Positions 15,942 through 24,857 of a DNA stretch of 64,000 nucleotides are shown here, one piece after another. Source of the stretch: Bradyrhizobium_A sp052115025. Its GTDB lineage: Bacteria > Pseudomonadota > Alphaproteobacteria > Rhizobiales > Xanthobacteraceae. The stretch lies in NCBI RefSeq assembly GCF_052115025.1, contig NZ_JBFRFW010000009.1:62001-126000 (forward strand), in the 5' to 3' direction. Both the position numbers and the translations under genes were made by a program. Position 1 is the first letter of the stretch. Every line of letters starts with the position of its first letter. The notes below the pieces were generated by a model. That model had not been told where the DNA came from, did no database searches, and saw only the letters and a list, made by a program, of their open reading frames with translations.

Positions 15942-17558
15942 ATGCAGGAGAAGGGCGTCTACGACTTCATCGTCACCGGAGCGGGATCGGCGGGCTGCGT
16001 GCTGGCCGCGCGTCTCAGCGAGAGCGGCCGCTATTCGGTGCTTCTTCTGGAGGCCGGCCCCGAGGACAACGGGTTCTGGGTGCACGCCCCGCTCGGCTAT
16101 CCCATGCTGTTCGCCAATCCCAAATACAACTGGATGTTCGACAGCGAGCCGCTGCCGGAGCTCAACGGCCGGCCGACCTACCAGCCGCGCGGCAAGGTGC
16201 TCGGCGGCACCAGCTCGATCAACGGCATGATCTACATCCGCGGCAATGCCCGCGATTATGACGAGTGGCGCCAGCGCGGCTGCGACGGCTGGAGCTACGA
16301 CGAGGTACTGCCGTATTTTCGCAAGGCCGAGGACCAGCAGCGCGGCGGCGACGCCTTCCATGGCACCGGCGGGCCGCTCAAGGTGTCCGATCATCCGGAG
16401 ACCTACGAGCTGGCGGACGCCATCATCGCCGCCGGCGTCGAGGCCGGCATTCCCGCCAACCGCGACTTCAACGGCGCGAAGCAGGAAGGTGTCGGCTACT
16501 ACCAGACCACGACCTACAAGGGGCGGCGCTGGAGCACGGCGAAGGGCTACCTCAAGCCGGCGCGCGGCCGCGGCAATCTCACGGTCGAGACCGGCGCGCA
16601 TGCGTCGCGCCTGCGCTTCGATGGCCGCCGCGCCACTGGCGTCGAGTTTCGCACCGCCTCCGGCGCCATGGCCTATGCCACGGCGCGCAAGGAGGTGATC
16701 GTGGCCGGCGGCGTATTCGGCTCGCCGCAACTGCTGATGCTGTCGGGCATCGGCCCGGCGCAGCATCTTGCTGACATGAACATCCCGGTGGTGCACGATC
16801 TGCCGACAGTGGGCGGCAACCTGCATGACCATTTCTATATCCAGCTCATGTTCCGCTGCCCCAAGCCGATCACGCTTAACGATCTGGCGAAGAGCTGGCC
16901 GATGAAGCTCAAGGCGGGCATGCAGTACCTGCTGCAGGGCAAGGGTATGCTGGCAGGCAACGGCATCTACGCCGGCGCCTTCGTGCGCAGCGACGAGCGG
17001 CTCGAGCGCCCCGACCTGCAGATCAACATGAATGCCTGGAGCGTTGCCGAGCGCACCCGCACCGGCATGGTGCCGCATCCATTCCCGGGCTTCACCATGA
17101 GCCCGGTGCATCTCAAGCCGGAAGGCCGCGGCACCGTGCGGCTCAAGAGCGCCGATCCCTTCGCCGCGCCGTCGATCCGCTTCAGCTTCCTGCAGACCGA
17201 CTACGACATGCAGGCGATGATCAGTGGCATCCGCCTGGTGCGCAAGATCTCGCAGCAGCCGGCGCTCAAGCCCTACGTCACCGAGGAGCTGCAGCCGACG
17301 CTGGCATGCGAGAGCGACGCCGACATGGCGGCGTTCATCCGCAAGCTCGGCTACTCCAACCTTCATCCGGTCGGCACCTGCCGCATGGGCTCGGATGCCA
17401 CCGCCGTGGTGACGCCGCAGCTCAAGGTCAACGGCATCGACGGGCTGCGCGTGGTGGACGCCTCCGTGATGCCGACGGTCGTCGCCGGCAACACCAACGC
17501 GCCGACCATCATGATCGCGGAGAAGGCCTCCGACATGATCCTGGCGGACGCACGGTAG
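15942..17558 (+). CDS. GMC-family FAD oxidoreductase (choline/alcohol dehydrogenase-like)
   Basis: Flavoprotein that probably oxidises an alcohol to an aldehyde; substrate unknown. The product has 538 residues from the ATG at 15942 (CGAAGGA upstream). It shows the FAD-binding GAGSAG (13-18), GMC signature 1 around 84-101 (GKVLGGTSSINGMIYIRG), signature 2 (GSPQLLMLSGIGPA), and the active-site pair His475 (NLHPVGTCRMG) and Asn519 (GNTNAP). Full length. It may head the catabolic set to 25.5 kb, though a repeat-containing gap of 320 bp follows. A paralogue lies at 57739-59337. Confidence 0.92.
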   Translation: MQEKGVYDFIVTGAGSAGCVLAARLSESGRYSVLLLEAGPEDNGFWVHAPLGYPMLFANPKYNWMFDSEPLPELNGRPTYQPRGKVLGGTSSINGMIYIRGNARDYDEWRQRGCDGWSYDEVLPYFRKAEDQQRGGDAFHGTGGPLKVSDHPETYELADAIIAAGVEAGIPANRDFNGAKQEGVGYYQTTTYKGRRWSTAKGYLKPARGRGNLTVETGAHASRLRFDGRRATGVEFRTASGAMAYATARKEVIVAGGVFGSPQLLMLSGIGPAQHLADMNIPVVHDLPTVGGNLHDHFYIQLMFRCPKPITLNDLAKSWPMKLKAGMQYLLQGKGMLAGNGIYAGAFVRSDERLERPDLQINMNAWSVAERTRTGMVPHPFPGFTMSPVHLKPEGRGTVRLKSADPFAAPSIRFSFLQTDYDMQAMISGIRLVRKISQQPALKPYVTEELQPTLACESDADMAAFIRKLGYSNLHPVGTCRMGSDATAVVTPQLKVNGIDGLRVVDASVMPTVVAGNTNAPTIMIAEKASDMILADAR

Positions 17559-17589
17559 AACAAGATCAGACCTCAGTCGTCGTCGCCGG

Positions 17590-17696
17590 GCAGCGCGATC
17601 CGTCTTTGACGGATCGCTAGGACCAAGGTCTCCCGGCGACCCCGATAAGGAAGGCACCGCGTCCCTCAGCGAGGTGGCCGGGACAAGCCCGGCCAC
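17590..17696. repeat. REP-like palindromes after the GMC gene
   Basis: Two units: a palindrome at 17590-17626, found again inverted at 21635-21671 (34 of 37 identical), and a 9-bp-arm hairpin GTGGCCGGG/CCCGGCCAC at 17674-17696. They fill much of the 320-bp gap; nothing else is seen there. Confidence 0.7.
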
Positions 17697-17878
17697 GACA
17701 GCGGTGGAATGTGGAGTGCTTGCTTTCTTCCTCCGAGGGACGTGAGGGCTTGCGTTTTCTCTGTCGTCGCCGGGCTTGTGAGCGATGCCGAGGCGTCCCG
17801 ACGCACGCCCGCCCGCGCCGTTGACCGGCACCGCCGGCGCGTTTATTAACATGTGAAGTAATTCTCGACGGGGCTGCC

Positions 17879-18220
17879 ATGATCAAGCGGATCACCATTG
17901 TCGCACGCAAGGACGGCCTGTCGGATGCCGAGTTCGACCGGCGCTGGCGCGTGCAGCACGCTCCCATGGTGCTGTCGCTGCCGGGCGTGTGCGGCTATGT
18001 GCAGAACCAGGTGACGGAGGCGACGACGCCGGATGCCAAGGGCCGCCGCATCGACGGCTTCGCCGAAATCTGGTTCGAGAGCCGTGCGGCGATGGACGCC
18101 GCGCTCGCCACCGACACCTGGCGGGCGATCGTCGCTGATGCGCAGGAGTTCATGGGCGAGATCGCCGGTTATTCCATCGAGGAACGGGTGTTCCGCCCGG
18201 TCGCGCAACCGGCCGCCTGA
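17879..18220 (+). CDS. EthD-domain protein
   Basis: Small ferredoxin-like-fold protein of 113 residues. The EthD pattern is clear: an N-terminal strand IKRITIVARK, then FDRRWRVQHAPMV, LPGVCGYVQN, and FAEIWFES. EthD proteins are found with oxidative catabolic enzymes; the biochemical role is often unknown. Its stop overlaps the start of the next gene (TGATG), so the two are translationally coupled. Related to both halves of the tandem protein at 24858-25553. Confidence 0.85.
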   Translation: MIKRITIVARKDGLSDAEFDRRWRVQHAPMVLSLPGVCGYVQNQVTEATTPDAKGRRIDGFAEIWFESRAAMDAALATDTWRAIVADAQEFMGEIAGYSIEERVFRPVAQPAA

Positions 18221-19056
18221 TGTCGGACGCGGCCATGCCGACGCTGTCGCTCGCGCATATCAGCCTGCTGCCGGCGTCGCCGCTTGAGATGATCGAGGCG
18301 GGCGCTGCCGCCGGCTTCGACTGTGTCGGCATCCGGCTCGAGCCGGCGCTGGCCGACGAGGCGCGTTTTCCGGTCACGCCGGGCTCGCCGATGATGCGCG
18401 AGATTGCGGCGCGGCTCGATGCCACCGGCCTGCGCCTGCTCGATGTCGAGGTGTTTCGCCTGATCTCCGGCCTGCGGTTCGCACGCTATCGCGGCGTGCT
18501 GGAAGCCTGCGCCGCGCTCGACGCGCGCGAGCTTCTGGTCACCTGTGATGTCGCCGATGAAGGCGAGGCGGCTGACTTGCTGGCCGACGCTGCCGACGTC
18601 GCCGCGGAGTATGGCCTGTTCGTCAATCTCGAATTCATGCCGTTCCAGGCCGTGCGCACGCTCGACATCGCTTCACGGCTCGTCGCCCGGGCGGATCGCC
18701 CCAATGCCGCGGTGCTGATCGATGCGCTGCACGTCCATCGCGCCGGCGTGTCGGTTGCGAACCTTGCGGCCTTCGACAAGCGCCGCATGCGCTACATCCA
18801 GCTGTGTGACGGCACGGCGCCGCCGCCGGACTTCGACACCATGCTGTTCCAGGCGCGCTATGAACGCCTGATGCCGGGTGAGGGCGTGCTTCCGCTGCGC
18901 GACTATCTGCGCGCGCTGCCGCGCGACTGTCCGCTGTCGCTGGAGGTGCCGATGCGCGGCCGTCTTGCCGAGATCGGCGCGCTGGAACTGGCGCAGCAGG
19001 CGATGCGCACCACGCGCGCGCTGCTGGCAGCGCTGGACGATTCGGCTGCATCCTGA
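18220..19056 (+). CDS. TIM-barrel sugar-phosphate isomerase/epimerase-like protein
   Basis: Member of the xylose-isomerase-like / AP endonuclease 2 fold (278 residues). Visible traits: LAHISLLPASPLEMIEAGAA at the start, GFDCVGIRLEP, a metal-ligand-like NLEFMPFQ (Glu in the barrel), LIDALHVHRAG and IQLCDG, then EGVLPLRDY and SLEVPM. These match hydroxypyruvate-isomerase or inosose-dehydratase-like catabolic enzymes. The exact reaction cannot be assigned. It overlaps the EthD gene by one base. Confidence 0.82.
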   Translation: MSDAAMPTLSLAHISLLPASPLEMIEAGAAAGFDCVGIRLEPALADEARFPVTPGSPMMREIAARLDATGLRLLDVEVFRLISGLRFARYRGVLEACAALDARELLVTCDVADEGEAADLLADAADVAAEYGLFVNLEFMPFQAVRTLDIASRLVARADRPNAAVLIDALHVHRAGVSVANLAAFDKRRMRYIQLCDGTAPPPDFDTMLFQARYERLMPGEGVLPLRDYLRALPRDCPLSLEVPMRGRLAEIGALELAQQAMRTTRALLAALDDSAAS

Positions 19057-19337
19057 TGCGTGCGGATGATCGGCATGTTCCGTGATGTTCGTGTGCACAA
19101 TGGGCGTGCGTTGACAGCCAATACCTGCCAACCTACCATCCCCGCCGTTATCGGTCGTCCGGCCCTGCGCCGGAGATCGATGGGGAAACTCAGCTTCATT
19201 CGCGCGGCATGCGCCGCGCTTCCCGCCTCGCTTCTTCAGATCACGCGGGCCGACCATCACCGTTTGCGGCTGAGCCGTGCCCGCTTGCCGGGGCGTCGTG
19301 TGGGGCGCGCGCGGCTTCGACCATGAAAGGACATGTC

Positions 19338-20534
19338 ATGACTGTCAGCGCGGACGGTGACGTCACGCCCCTGCTGTTCCAGCCGCTCAGGATCCGCGAT
19401 CTTATCCTGAAGAACCGGGTGGTGATCTCGCCGATGTGTCAGCATGCGGCTGACTTCGGCAAGGCGACCGACTGGCATCTCGTCCATCTCGGCCGTTTCG
19501 CCATCGGCGGCGCCGGGCTGGTTTTCGTGGAGAGCACGGCGGTCGATCCGCGGGCGCGCGTCGGTGTCAACGACGTCGGCCTGTGGGCGGACGATCAGAT
19601 CGAACCGTTGCGCCGCATCGTGCGATTCGTGCAGGACAACGGCGCCAGGATCGGCGTGCAGCTCGCCCACACCGGCCGCAAGGCGGGCTCGGAAGCGCTG
19701 TGGGATGGTGGCCGTGCGCTGACCGAAGCGCAGATGGCCGCCTCCGGTGAGCCGTGGCGGCGCGCTGGTCCCAGCGCGATCGCCGCCGGTCCGGAATGGA
19801 CGGTGCCGGATGAGATGACGCCGGCCGATATCCAGGAGACCATCCGGCATTTCGCCGACGCCACGCGGCGCGCCGAGCGCGCGGGCTTCGATGTCATCGA
19901 ACTGCATTTCGGCCATGGCTATCTCGCGGCGAGCTTCCTGTCGCCGAAATCCAACCTGCGGACCGATGCCTATGGCGGCTCGCTGGAGAACCGTATGCGC
20001 ATGCCGCTGGAGGCCGCCGCGGCGGTGCGCGCGGCCTGGCCGCAGCACAAGCCGCTGTTCGTGCGCATCTCCGCCGTCGACGGCGCCGAGGGCGGCTGGA
20101 GCCTCGACGATTCGGTGGTGCTGGCGCAGCGCTTCAAGGCGATCGGCGTCGACGTCATCGATTGCTCGTCCGGTGGCCTTGGCGAGGAGACGCGCTCGAC
20201 CAACGTGCCGCGCGGGCTCGGCTTCCAGGTGCCGTTCGCGGACCGCATCCGCCGCGAGGCCGGCATGCTGACCCAGGCGGTCGGCGTCATCCTCGACGGC
20301 CTGCAGGCCGAACGCATCCTGCAGCAGGGCCAGGCCGACCTGATCGCGGTCGGTCGTGAGGCGCTGTTCGATCCGAACTGGGCGGTGCACGCCGCCTATG
20401 CACTCGGCTTCGATCCCGAATTCAGGACATGGCATTTCCGCCATGGCGGCTGGCTCGCCAAGCGCGAACCGCTGATCCGCAAATTGCAGGACGAGGCGCA
20501 GCGTGCCGCGGCGGCGAGCGGCGCTCGCAGCTGA
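19338..20534 (+). CDS. Old yellow enzyme-type NADH:flavin oxidoreductase (NamA/YqjM class)
   Basis: FMN ene-reductase that uses NAD(P)H to reduce activated C=C bonds. The product has 398 residues from ATG 19338 (GAAAGGA, 6 nt upstream); an ATG at 19323 is less likely. Class traits: SPMCQHAAD (the YqjM-type redox Cys; the usual following Tyr is His here), QLAHTGRKA, IELHFGHGYLAASFLSP with the substrate-binding His pair and Tyr, and YGGSLENR. It probably belongs to the same catabolic set as the genes on both sides; 280 bp separates it from the isomerase gene. Confidence 0.92.
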   Translation: MTVSADGDVTPLLFQPLRIRDLILKNRVVISPMCQHAADFGKATDWHLVHLGRFAIGGAGLVFVESTAVDPRARVGVNDVGLWADDQIEPLRRIVRFVQDNGARIGVQLAHTGRKAGSEALWDGGRALTEAQMAASGEPWRRAGPSAIAAGPEWTVPDEMTPADIQETIRHFADATRRAERAGFDVIELHFGHGYLAASFLSPKSNLRTDAYGGSLENRMRMPLEAAAAVRAAWPQHKPLFVRISAVDGAEGGWSLDDSVVLAQRFKAIGVDVIDCSSGGLGEETRSTNVPRGLGFQVPFADRIRREAGMLTQAVGVILDGLQAERILQQGQADLIAVGREALFDPNWAVHAAYALGFDPEFRTWHFRHGGWLAKREPLIRKLQDEAQRAAAASGARS

Positions 20535-20565
20535 TCCTTCATTCAGACCCGAAAAGGACCACCCC

Positions 20566-21519
20566 ATGCGCTATCGTCGGCTCGGCAATTCCGGACTGAA
20601 GGTGTCCGCGATCGGCCTCGGCTGCAACAACCTGTCGCTGCGCATCGATCTCGATGCGTCGAAGGCGGTGGTGAATGCGGCGCTCGATGGCGGCATCACC
20701 CTGTTCGACACCGCGGATGTCTATGGCGACGGTGGCTCTGAGGAATTTCTCGGCAAGCTGCTCGGCGCACGCCGCCGCGACATCGTGCTCGCCACCAAGT
20801 TCGGCATGCCGTTCAAGGGCGAGCAGGCAAAGAGCGGCGCCAGCAGGCGCTACATCATGCAGGCGGTCGAGGACAGCCTCAAGCGTCTCGGCACCGACTG
20901 GATCGACCTCTACCAGATGCACAAGCCGGACGCCGACACGCCGGTCGAGGAGACGTTGCGCGCGCTCGAGGACCTGCGCCGCCAGGGCAAGGTGCGCTAT
21001 TTCGGCTGCTCGCAGATGGCGCCGACCGACGTCGTCGAGTCGGCCTGGGCGGCGCGGCTGCTGCAAGTCGAGGGCTTTGTCAGCAGCCAGCACGAGTATT
21101 CGCTGCTGGCGCGCGGCATCGAACAGACCGTGCTGCCGCAGCTGCGCAAGTACCATATGGGCCTGCTGCCGTTCTTCCCGCTCGCCAATGGCCTGCTCAG
21201 CGGCAAGTACCGCAGCCTGTCGGAGCTGCCGCAGGGCTCGCGCTTGGCCACGCCGAACACGCCCTGGCTGCAGCGCGAGGCGGCGAAGCTTCTGAACGAC
21301 GACAAGATCACGCAGGTGCAGAAGCTCGATGCATTCGCCCGTGCGCGCGGCCGCACCAGCCTCGAACTCGCCTTCGCCTGGCTGCTCGCCAACCCGGTGG
21401 TCGGCAGCGTCATCGCCGGCGCGTCACGCCCCGACCAGGTGGCCCAGAACGCGGCCGCCCATGCCTGGGAGCTTGATGCCGGCGAGCTGCAGGCGGTCGA
21501 GGCGCTGCTTGCCGGCTGA
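20566..21519 (+). CDS. Aldo/keto reductase
   Basis: NADPH-dependent carbonyl reductase, 317 residues from the ATG at 20566 (AAAAGGACC upstream). The catalytic tetrad is visible: Asp and Tyr in FDTADVYGDG, Lys in LATKFG, and His in YQMHKPD. The C-terminal NADPH-binding tract SVIAGASRPDQVAQN is present. It follows the ene-reductase gene by 31 nt and is probably in the same operon. Substrate unknown. Confidence 0.92.
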   Translation: MRYRRLGNSGLKVSAIGLGCNNLSLRIDLDASKAVVNAALDGGITLFDTADVYGDGGSEEFLGKLLGARRRDIVLATKFGMPFKGEQAKSGASRRYIMQAVEDSLKRLGTDWIDLYQMHKPDADTPVEETLRALEDLRRQGKVRYFGCSQMAPTDVVESAWAARLLQVEGFVSSQHEYSLLARGIEQTVLPQLRKYHMGLLPFFPLANGLLSGKYRSLSELPQGSRLATPNTPWLQREAAKLLNDDKITQVQKLDAFARARGRTSLELAFAWLLANPVVGSVIAGASRPDQVAQNAAAHAWELDAGELQAVEALLAG

Positions 21520-21557
21520 GAGCGTGAGACGGATGGCCGTGCTCCCCATGCCGCGTC

Positions 21558-21798
21558 ATTGCCGGGCTTGACCCGGCAATCCAGCTTCACGTCATCGCGT
21601 GCGGCAGGAAAGCAAGCTGGATGCGCGGGTGACTTTAGTCCTGGCGATCCGTCGAAGACGGATCGCGCTGCCCGCGCATGACGCCGAGTTGGGAGCGCAG
21701 CTGTGCCAGCGCATATGAACCCGTAGCCCGGATGAGCGCAGCGATATCCGGGATGTTCACACGGCGCGAGACCCGGATGTCGCCGCGCTCATCCGGGC
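21558..21798. repeat. Cluster of REP-like palindromes
   Basis: Three units fill the 298-bp gap between converging genes: ATTGCCGGG/CCCGGCAAT at 21558-21580; an inverted copy of the 17590 unit at 21635-21671; and a 14-bp-arm palindrome GCCCGGATGAGCGC at 21726-21739 with its complement at 21785-21798. Such units are frequent in Bradyrhizobium-type genomes. They may also end transcription here. Confidence 0.75.
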
Positions 21799-21817
21799 GA
21801 CACCAATGTCTGGCGCC

Positions 21818-22528
21818 TCACACCAGCGACGCGCCGCCGTCGAGCATCAGCACGGTGCCGGTGGCGTAGGGGTTGGTCGCCAGCATCAGCAGCGCGGCCG
21901 CGATGTCGTCAGGCTTGCCGACGACACCCGCCGGATAGTGCGCCGCCATCTTGGCGATCATCGCCGCGCGCGCCTCCGGCGCCATGCCGCTCCACAGCTC
22001 GGTGTCGACGAGCGCGGGCGAGACCGCGTTGACGCGCAGCGGCCGCAGGTCGAGCGCGAGCCCGCGCGTCAGGCCCTCGATCGCCGCATTGATCGCGCTC
22101 ATCAGCGCAAGGCCGGGGCCCGGCCGCTGCGAACGGAAGCCGGCGATGAAGCCGAGCGAGCCGCCGGGCGCCATCTTGACGGCGCGCGCGATGCGGTAGA
22201 TGCCCCAGAACTTGCTGTTCATCGCCGCCTGCGCCTCGGCGATGCTGATGTCATGGATCGGTGCGATACGCACATCGGCGGCGGTGACCACCACATGGTC
22301 GTAAGCCTTGTCGGCGGCGAAGAAGCGCTCGACAGAGGCGTCGTCGGTGACGTCGATGACGCCGTGAGCCACCGATCCGCCGAGCGCGGCGGCGGCGGTT
22401 CGCAGCTTGTCGGCCGAGCGTGAGGCAAGGGTGACGTCAGCGCCGGCGGCGAGGGCTGCTTGCGCGGTGGCGAAGCCGATGCCCGAGCTGCCGCCGACGA
22501 CAAGAACCTGGCGGGAACGAAGATCCAT
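21818..22528 (-). CDS. Atypical short-chain dehydrogenase/reductase
   Basis: Rossmann-fold protein of 236 residues from the ATG at 22528. The cofactor motif VVGGSSGIGFATA is intact. The usual catalytic YxxxK is absent: where family members read YSASKAAIEGLT, this protein reads MSAINAAIEGLT, replacing Tyr by Met and Lys by Asn. The C-terminal ATGTVLMLDGG tract is normal. It may bind NAD(P) without standard catalysis or use other residues. It follows the AroE-like gene by 10 nt, so the two form an operon. Confidence 0.85.
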   Translation of the reverse strand: MDLRSRQVLVVGGSSGIGFATAQAALAAGADVTLASRSADKLRTAAAALGGSVAHGVIDVTDDASVERFFAADKAYDHVVVTAADVRIAPIHDISIAEAQAAMNSKFWGIYRIARAVKMAPGGSLGFIAGFRSQRPGPGLALMSAINAAIEGLTRGLALDLRPLRVNAVSPALVDTELWSGMAPEARAAMIAKMAAHYPAGVVGKPDDIAAALLMLATNPYATGTVLMLDGGASLV

Positions 22529-22538
22529 TGGATTATCC

Positions 22539-23351
22539 TTATGAAGAGGCGCGGCGCGCGCCCATGAACTCGGCAAGCAGCGGCAGCTGCGACAGCAGCA
22601 TGGCATCGCCGTAATGGATGGTGGCGCCGCGTCCGGCGGCAGCCTGCAGCAACGGCGTCTCGCGCGGCGTCATGATGACTTCGGCGACCACCGTCTGCGC
22701 TGTGACGCCGGCGATGTCGAACGGCAGCGGATCGTCGGCTTTCATGCCGGCGCTGGTGCCGTTGATGGCGATGTCATGGCCCGACGGATCCGGGCCGCCG
22801 ATGCCGATGTCGCAGGCGGGGAACGCCGCGCGCACGCGTGTCGCGAGCTCTTCGCCGCGTGCTGCCGTACGGTTGTAGATGGTGATGCGTGCGGCGCCGG
22901 CCTCCGCGAGGCCGAAGACGATGCCTGCGGCGGCACCGCCGGCGCCGGCAATGAAGATGCGCTTGCCGCGGGGATCATGCCCATGGGTGCGCAGGCCTTC
23001 GACGAAGCCGAGGCCGTCGAGCTGGTCGCCGACCAGCCGGCCATCCGCCTCGCGGCGCACTACATTGACGGCGCCGACGCGCTGGGCGCGCGCCGACACC
23101 TCATCGAGCAGCGGCACCACCGCCATCTTGTGCGGGACGGTGACGCAGAAGCCCTTGAGATTCTCCAGCACGCGTGCGCCGGTGAGAAAGGTCGCGAGAT
23201 TGTCCGGACGCACGTGAAACGCGAGCATGACCGCGTTCACGCCCCAGTCGCGAAACAGCGCGTCAAATCGCCACGGCGAGGTTACATGCGCGACGGGGTC
23301 GGCGACGGTGCCGAAGATCAGGGTGTTGCCATTGAGCGAGGAAGTGGTCAT
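22539..23351 (-). CDS. Shikimate/quinate dehydrogenase-like protein (AroE family)
   Basis: AroE-fold NAD(P) oxidoreductase of 270 residues. It keeps the catalytic lysine motif CVTVPHK, the Asp in GDQLDGLGF, the nucleotide loop GAGGAA and NGTSAGM. Two substrate-site patterns differ from canonical AroE: HSxSP reads HVTSP, and GDNTDG reads GDQLDG. This points to a paralogue acting on another polyol or cyclitol-like compound, not to the housekeeping AroE. It starts divergently from the binding-protein gene at 23511 and shares an intergenic region of 159 bp. Confidence 0.87.
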   Translation of the reverse strand: MTTSSLNGNTLIFGTVADPVAHVTSPWRFDALFRDWGVNAVMLAFHVRPDNLATFLTGARVLENLKGFCVTVPHKMAVVPLLDEVSARAQRVGAVNVVRREADGRLVGDQLDGLGFVEGLRTHGHDPRGKRIFIAGAGGAAAGIVFGLAEAGAARITIYNRTAARGEELATRVRAAFPACDIGIGGPDPSGHDIAINGTSAGMKADDPLPFDIAGVTAQTVVAEVIMTPRETPLLQAAAGRGATIHYGDAMLLSQLPLLAEFMGARRASS

Positions 23352-23510
23352 GCGCCGGCCGGATCGAGCGAGGAGAGGAGGATGTGTGCAGGGGTGAAAC
23401 GGCGCGCGGCAGCGCGGTGCGCAAAAGCCGGCAGCGTGTTTGACTTCAGATATTTAACATGATTACTAATTTTCTCAAGCGCGGAGCAACCGCGCGGCAG
23501 GGGAGAAAAC

Positions 23511-24707
23511 ATGACGATCACGCGACTGTCCGCGGCGCTTGCGCTCGCGGTGCTGAGCCATGCGATGCCGTCCATGGCGGCCGAGCCGATCAGGATCGGC
23601 TTCAACAGCGACCTCTCCGCGTCGCCGTCGGCGCAGAGCAGCCAGCATGCGCTGCTCGGCTTCGACGCCGCGATCGCTGATATCAACAAGCAGGGCGGCG
23701 TGCTCGGCCGGCCGCTGGAGCTGGTGGTGCGTGACGACGTCGCGCAGCCGCCGAAGGCGATCCAGAACATGAGCGACCTGATCGACGGCGAGAAGGTGGT
23801 CGCGGTGATGGGGCCGACCAACTCCGGCAACGCGCTCGCCTGGAAGCACATCCCCAACGCTCGCAAGATTCCGGTGATCACCGTGCTCGGCACCGCCACC
23901 GGCATCACCCAGCCGATGGCGCCGGGCGCCGACAATTACATGTTCCGCCTGTCGGCCGTCGACCGCGAACAGGTGGTGGCGATCCTGACCTACGCCGCGA
24001 AGAACCCGGCGACCAAGAAGATCGCCGTGTTTGTCGAGACCACCGGCTATGGCCAGGGCGGGTTGAAGGACATCGAGGAGTTGAAGGGCCTCTATGGCCT
24101 TGCCCCGGTGATCGTCGACAAGTTCAATGTCAGCGATACCGACATGACCTCGCAGCTCAACAAGATGAAGGCGGCGGGCGTCGACACCATCATCATGTGG
24201 GGGCAGGGCACGCCGATGGGGCACGTGCTGCGCAGCATGGAGAAGATCGATTATTTCCCGATCGTGCTGACGAGCTGGGCGTCCGACAACAAGAGCTTCA
24301 TCGATGCCGCAGGTCCCAAGCTCGGCAACATCCCGATCTTCCTGCGCACCATCGCGCCGGACTACACGCCGCGCCAGCAGCAGCTCTATGAGCGCGTCAA
24401 GGACAAGATCACCGCGCCGTCGGTGTTCTGGGCGACCTGCCAGGGCTATGACGCCATGAAGCTGCTGGCGCTCGCCATGCAGCAGGCCGGCACCACGGAT
24501 GGCGATGCCGTGCGCAAGGCGCTGGAGAACCTCAAGGGGATCTATGAGGGTTACTCCAAGACCTACGACAAGCCGTTCTCGGCCGCCAACCATGAGGGCA
24601 TCGCCGGGCCCGACTTCGTGTGGACGCGTTGGGTCGACGGCAAGCTGACGCGCTACAGCGACGCCGTGATCGCGGGCCTGAAGCCGGCGGACTTCAAGCG
24701 GCCGTGA
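23511..24707 (+). CDS. Periplasmic binding protein of Liv-type ABC transporter
   Basis: Peripla_BP_6 solute-binding protein (398 residues) with a signal peptide of about 23 residues ending PSMAA. The mature part starts EPIRIGFNSDLS and shows the family tract GVLGRPLELVVRDD and a VMGPTNSGNALA hinge. The ATG has GGGGAG upstream. No permease or ATPase genes are next to it, so it must use an importer encoded elsewhere. Divergent from the AroE/SDR pair. Ligand unknown; probably the substrate of this catabolic set. Confidence 0.9.
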   Translation: MTITRLSAALALAVLSHAMPSMAAEPIRIGFNSDLSASPSAQSSQHALLGFDAAIADINKQGGVLGRPLELVVRDDVAQPPKAIQNMSDLIDGEKVVAVMGPTNSGNALAWKHIPNARKIPVITVLGTATGITQPMAPGADNYMFRLSAVDREQVVAILTYAAKNPATKKIAVFVETTGYGQGGLKDIEELKGLYGLAPVIVDKFNVSDTDMTSQLNKMKAAGVDTIIMWGQGTPMGHVLRSMEKIDYFPIVLTSWASDNKSFIDAAGPKLGNIPIFLRTIAPDYTPRQQQLYERVKDKITAPSVFWATCQGYDAMKLLALAMQQAGTTDGDAVRKALENLKGIYEGYSKTYDKPFSAANHEGIAGPDFVWTRWVDGKLTRYSDAVIAGLKPADFKRP

Positions 24708-24857
24708 GGGAATGGCCGCCTGCGTGCAACAGGGGGCGTCAGGGCGGCGCGAGTCGCCTATAGGCACGTCAATTCGCCGCCCCGAAGCGCATGCGCGTCT
24801 CGGGGCGGTGGCCGAGGTCGCCTCGCTTGGACAAGAGACTTGAAGGGAGCCATTGTC

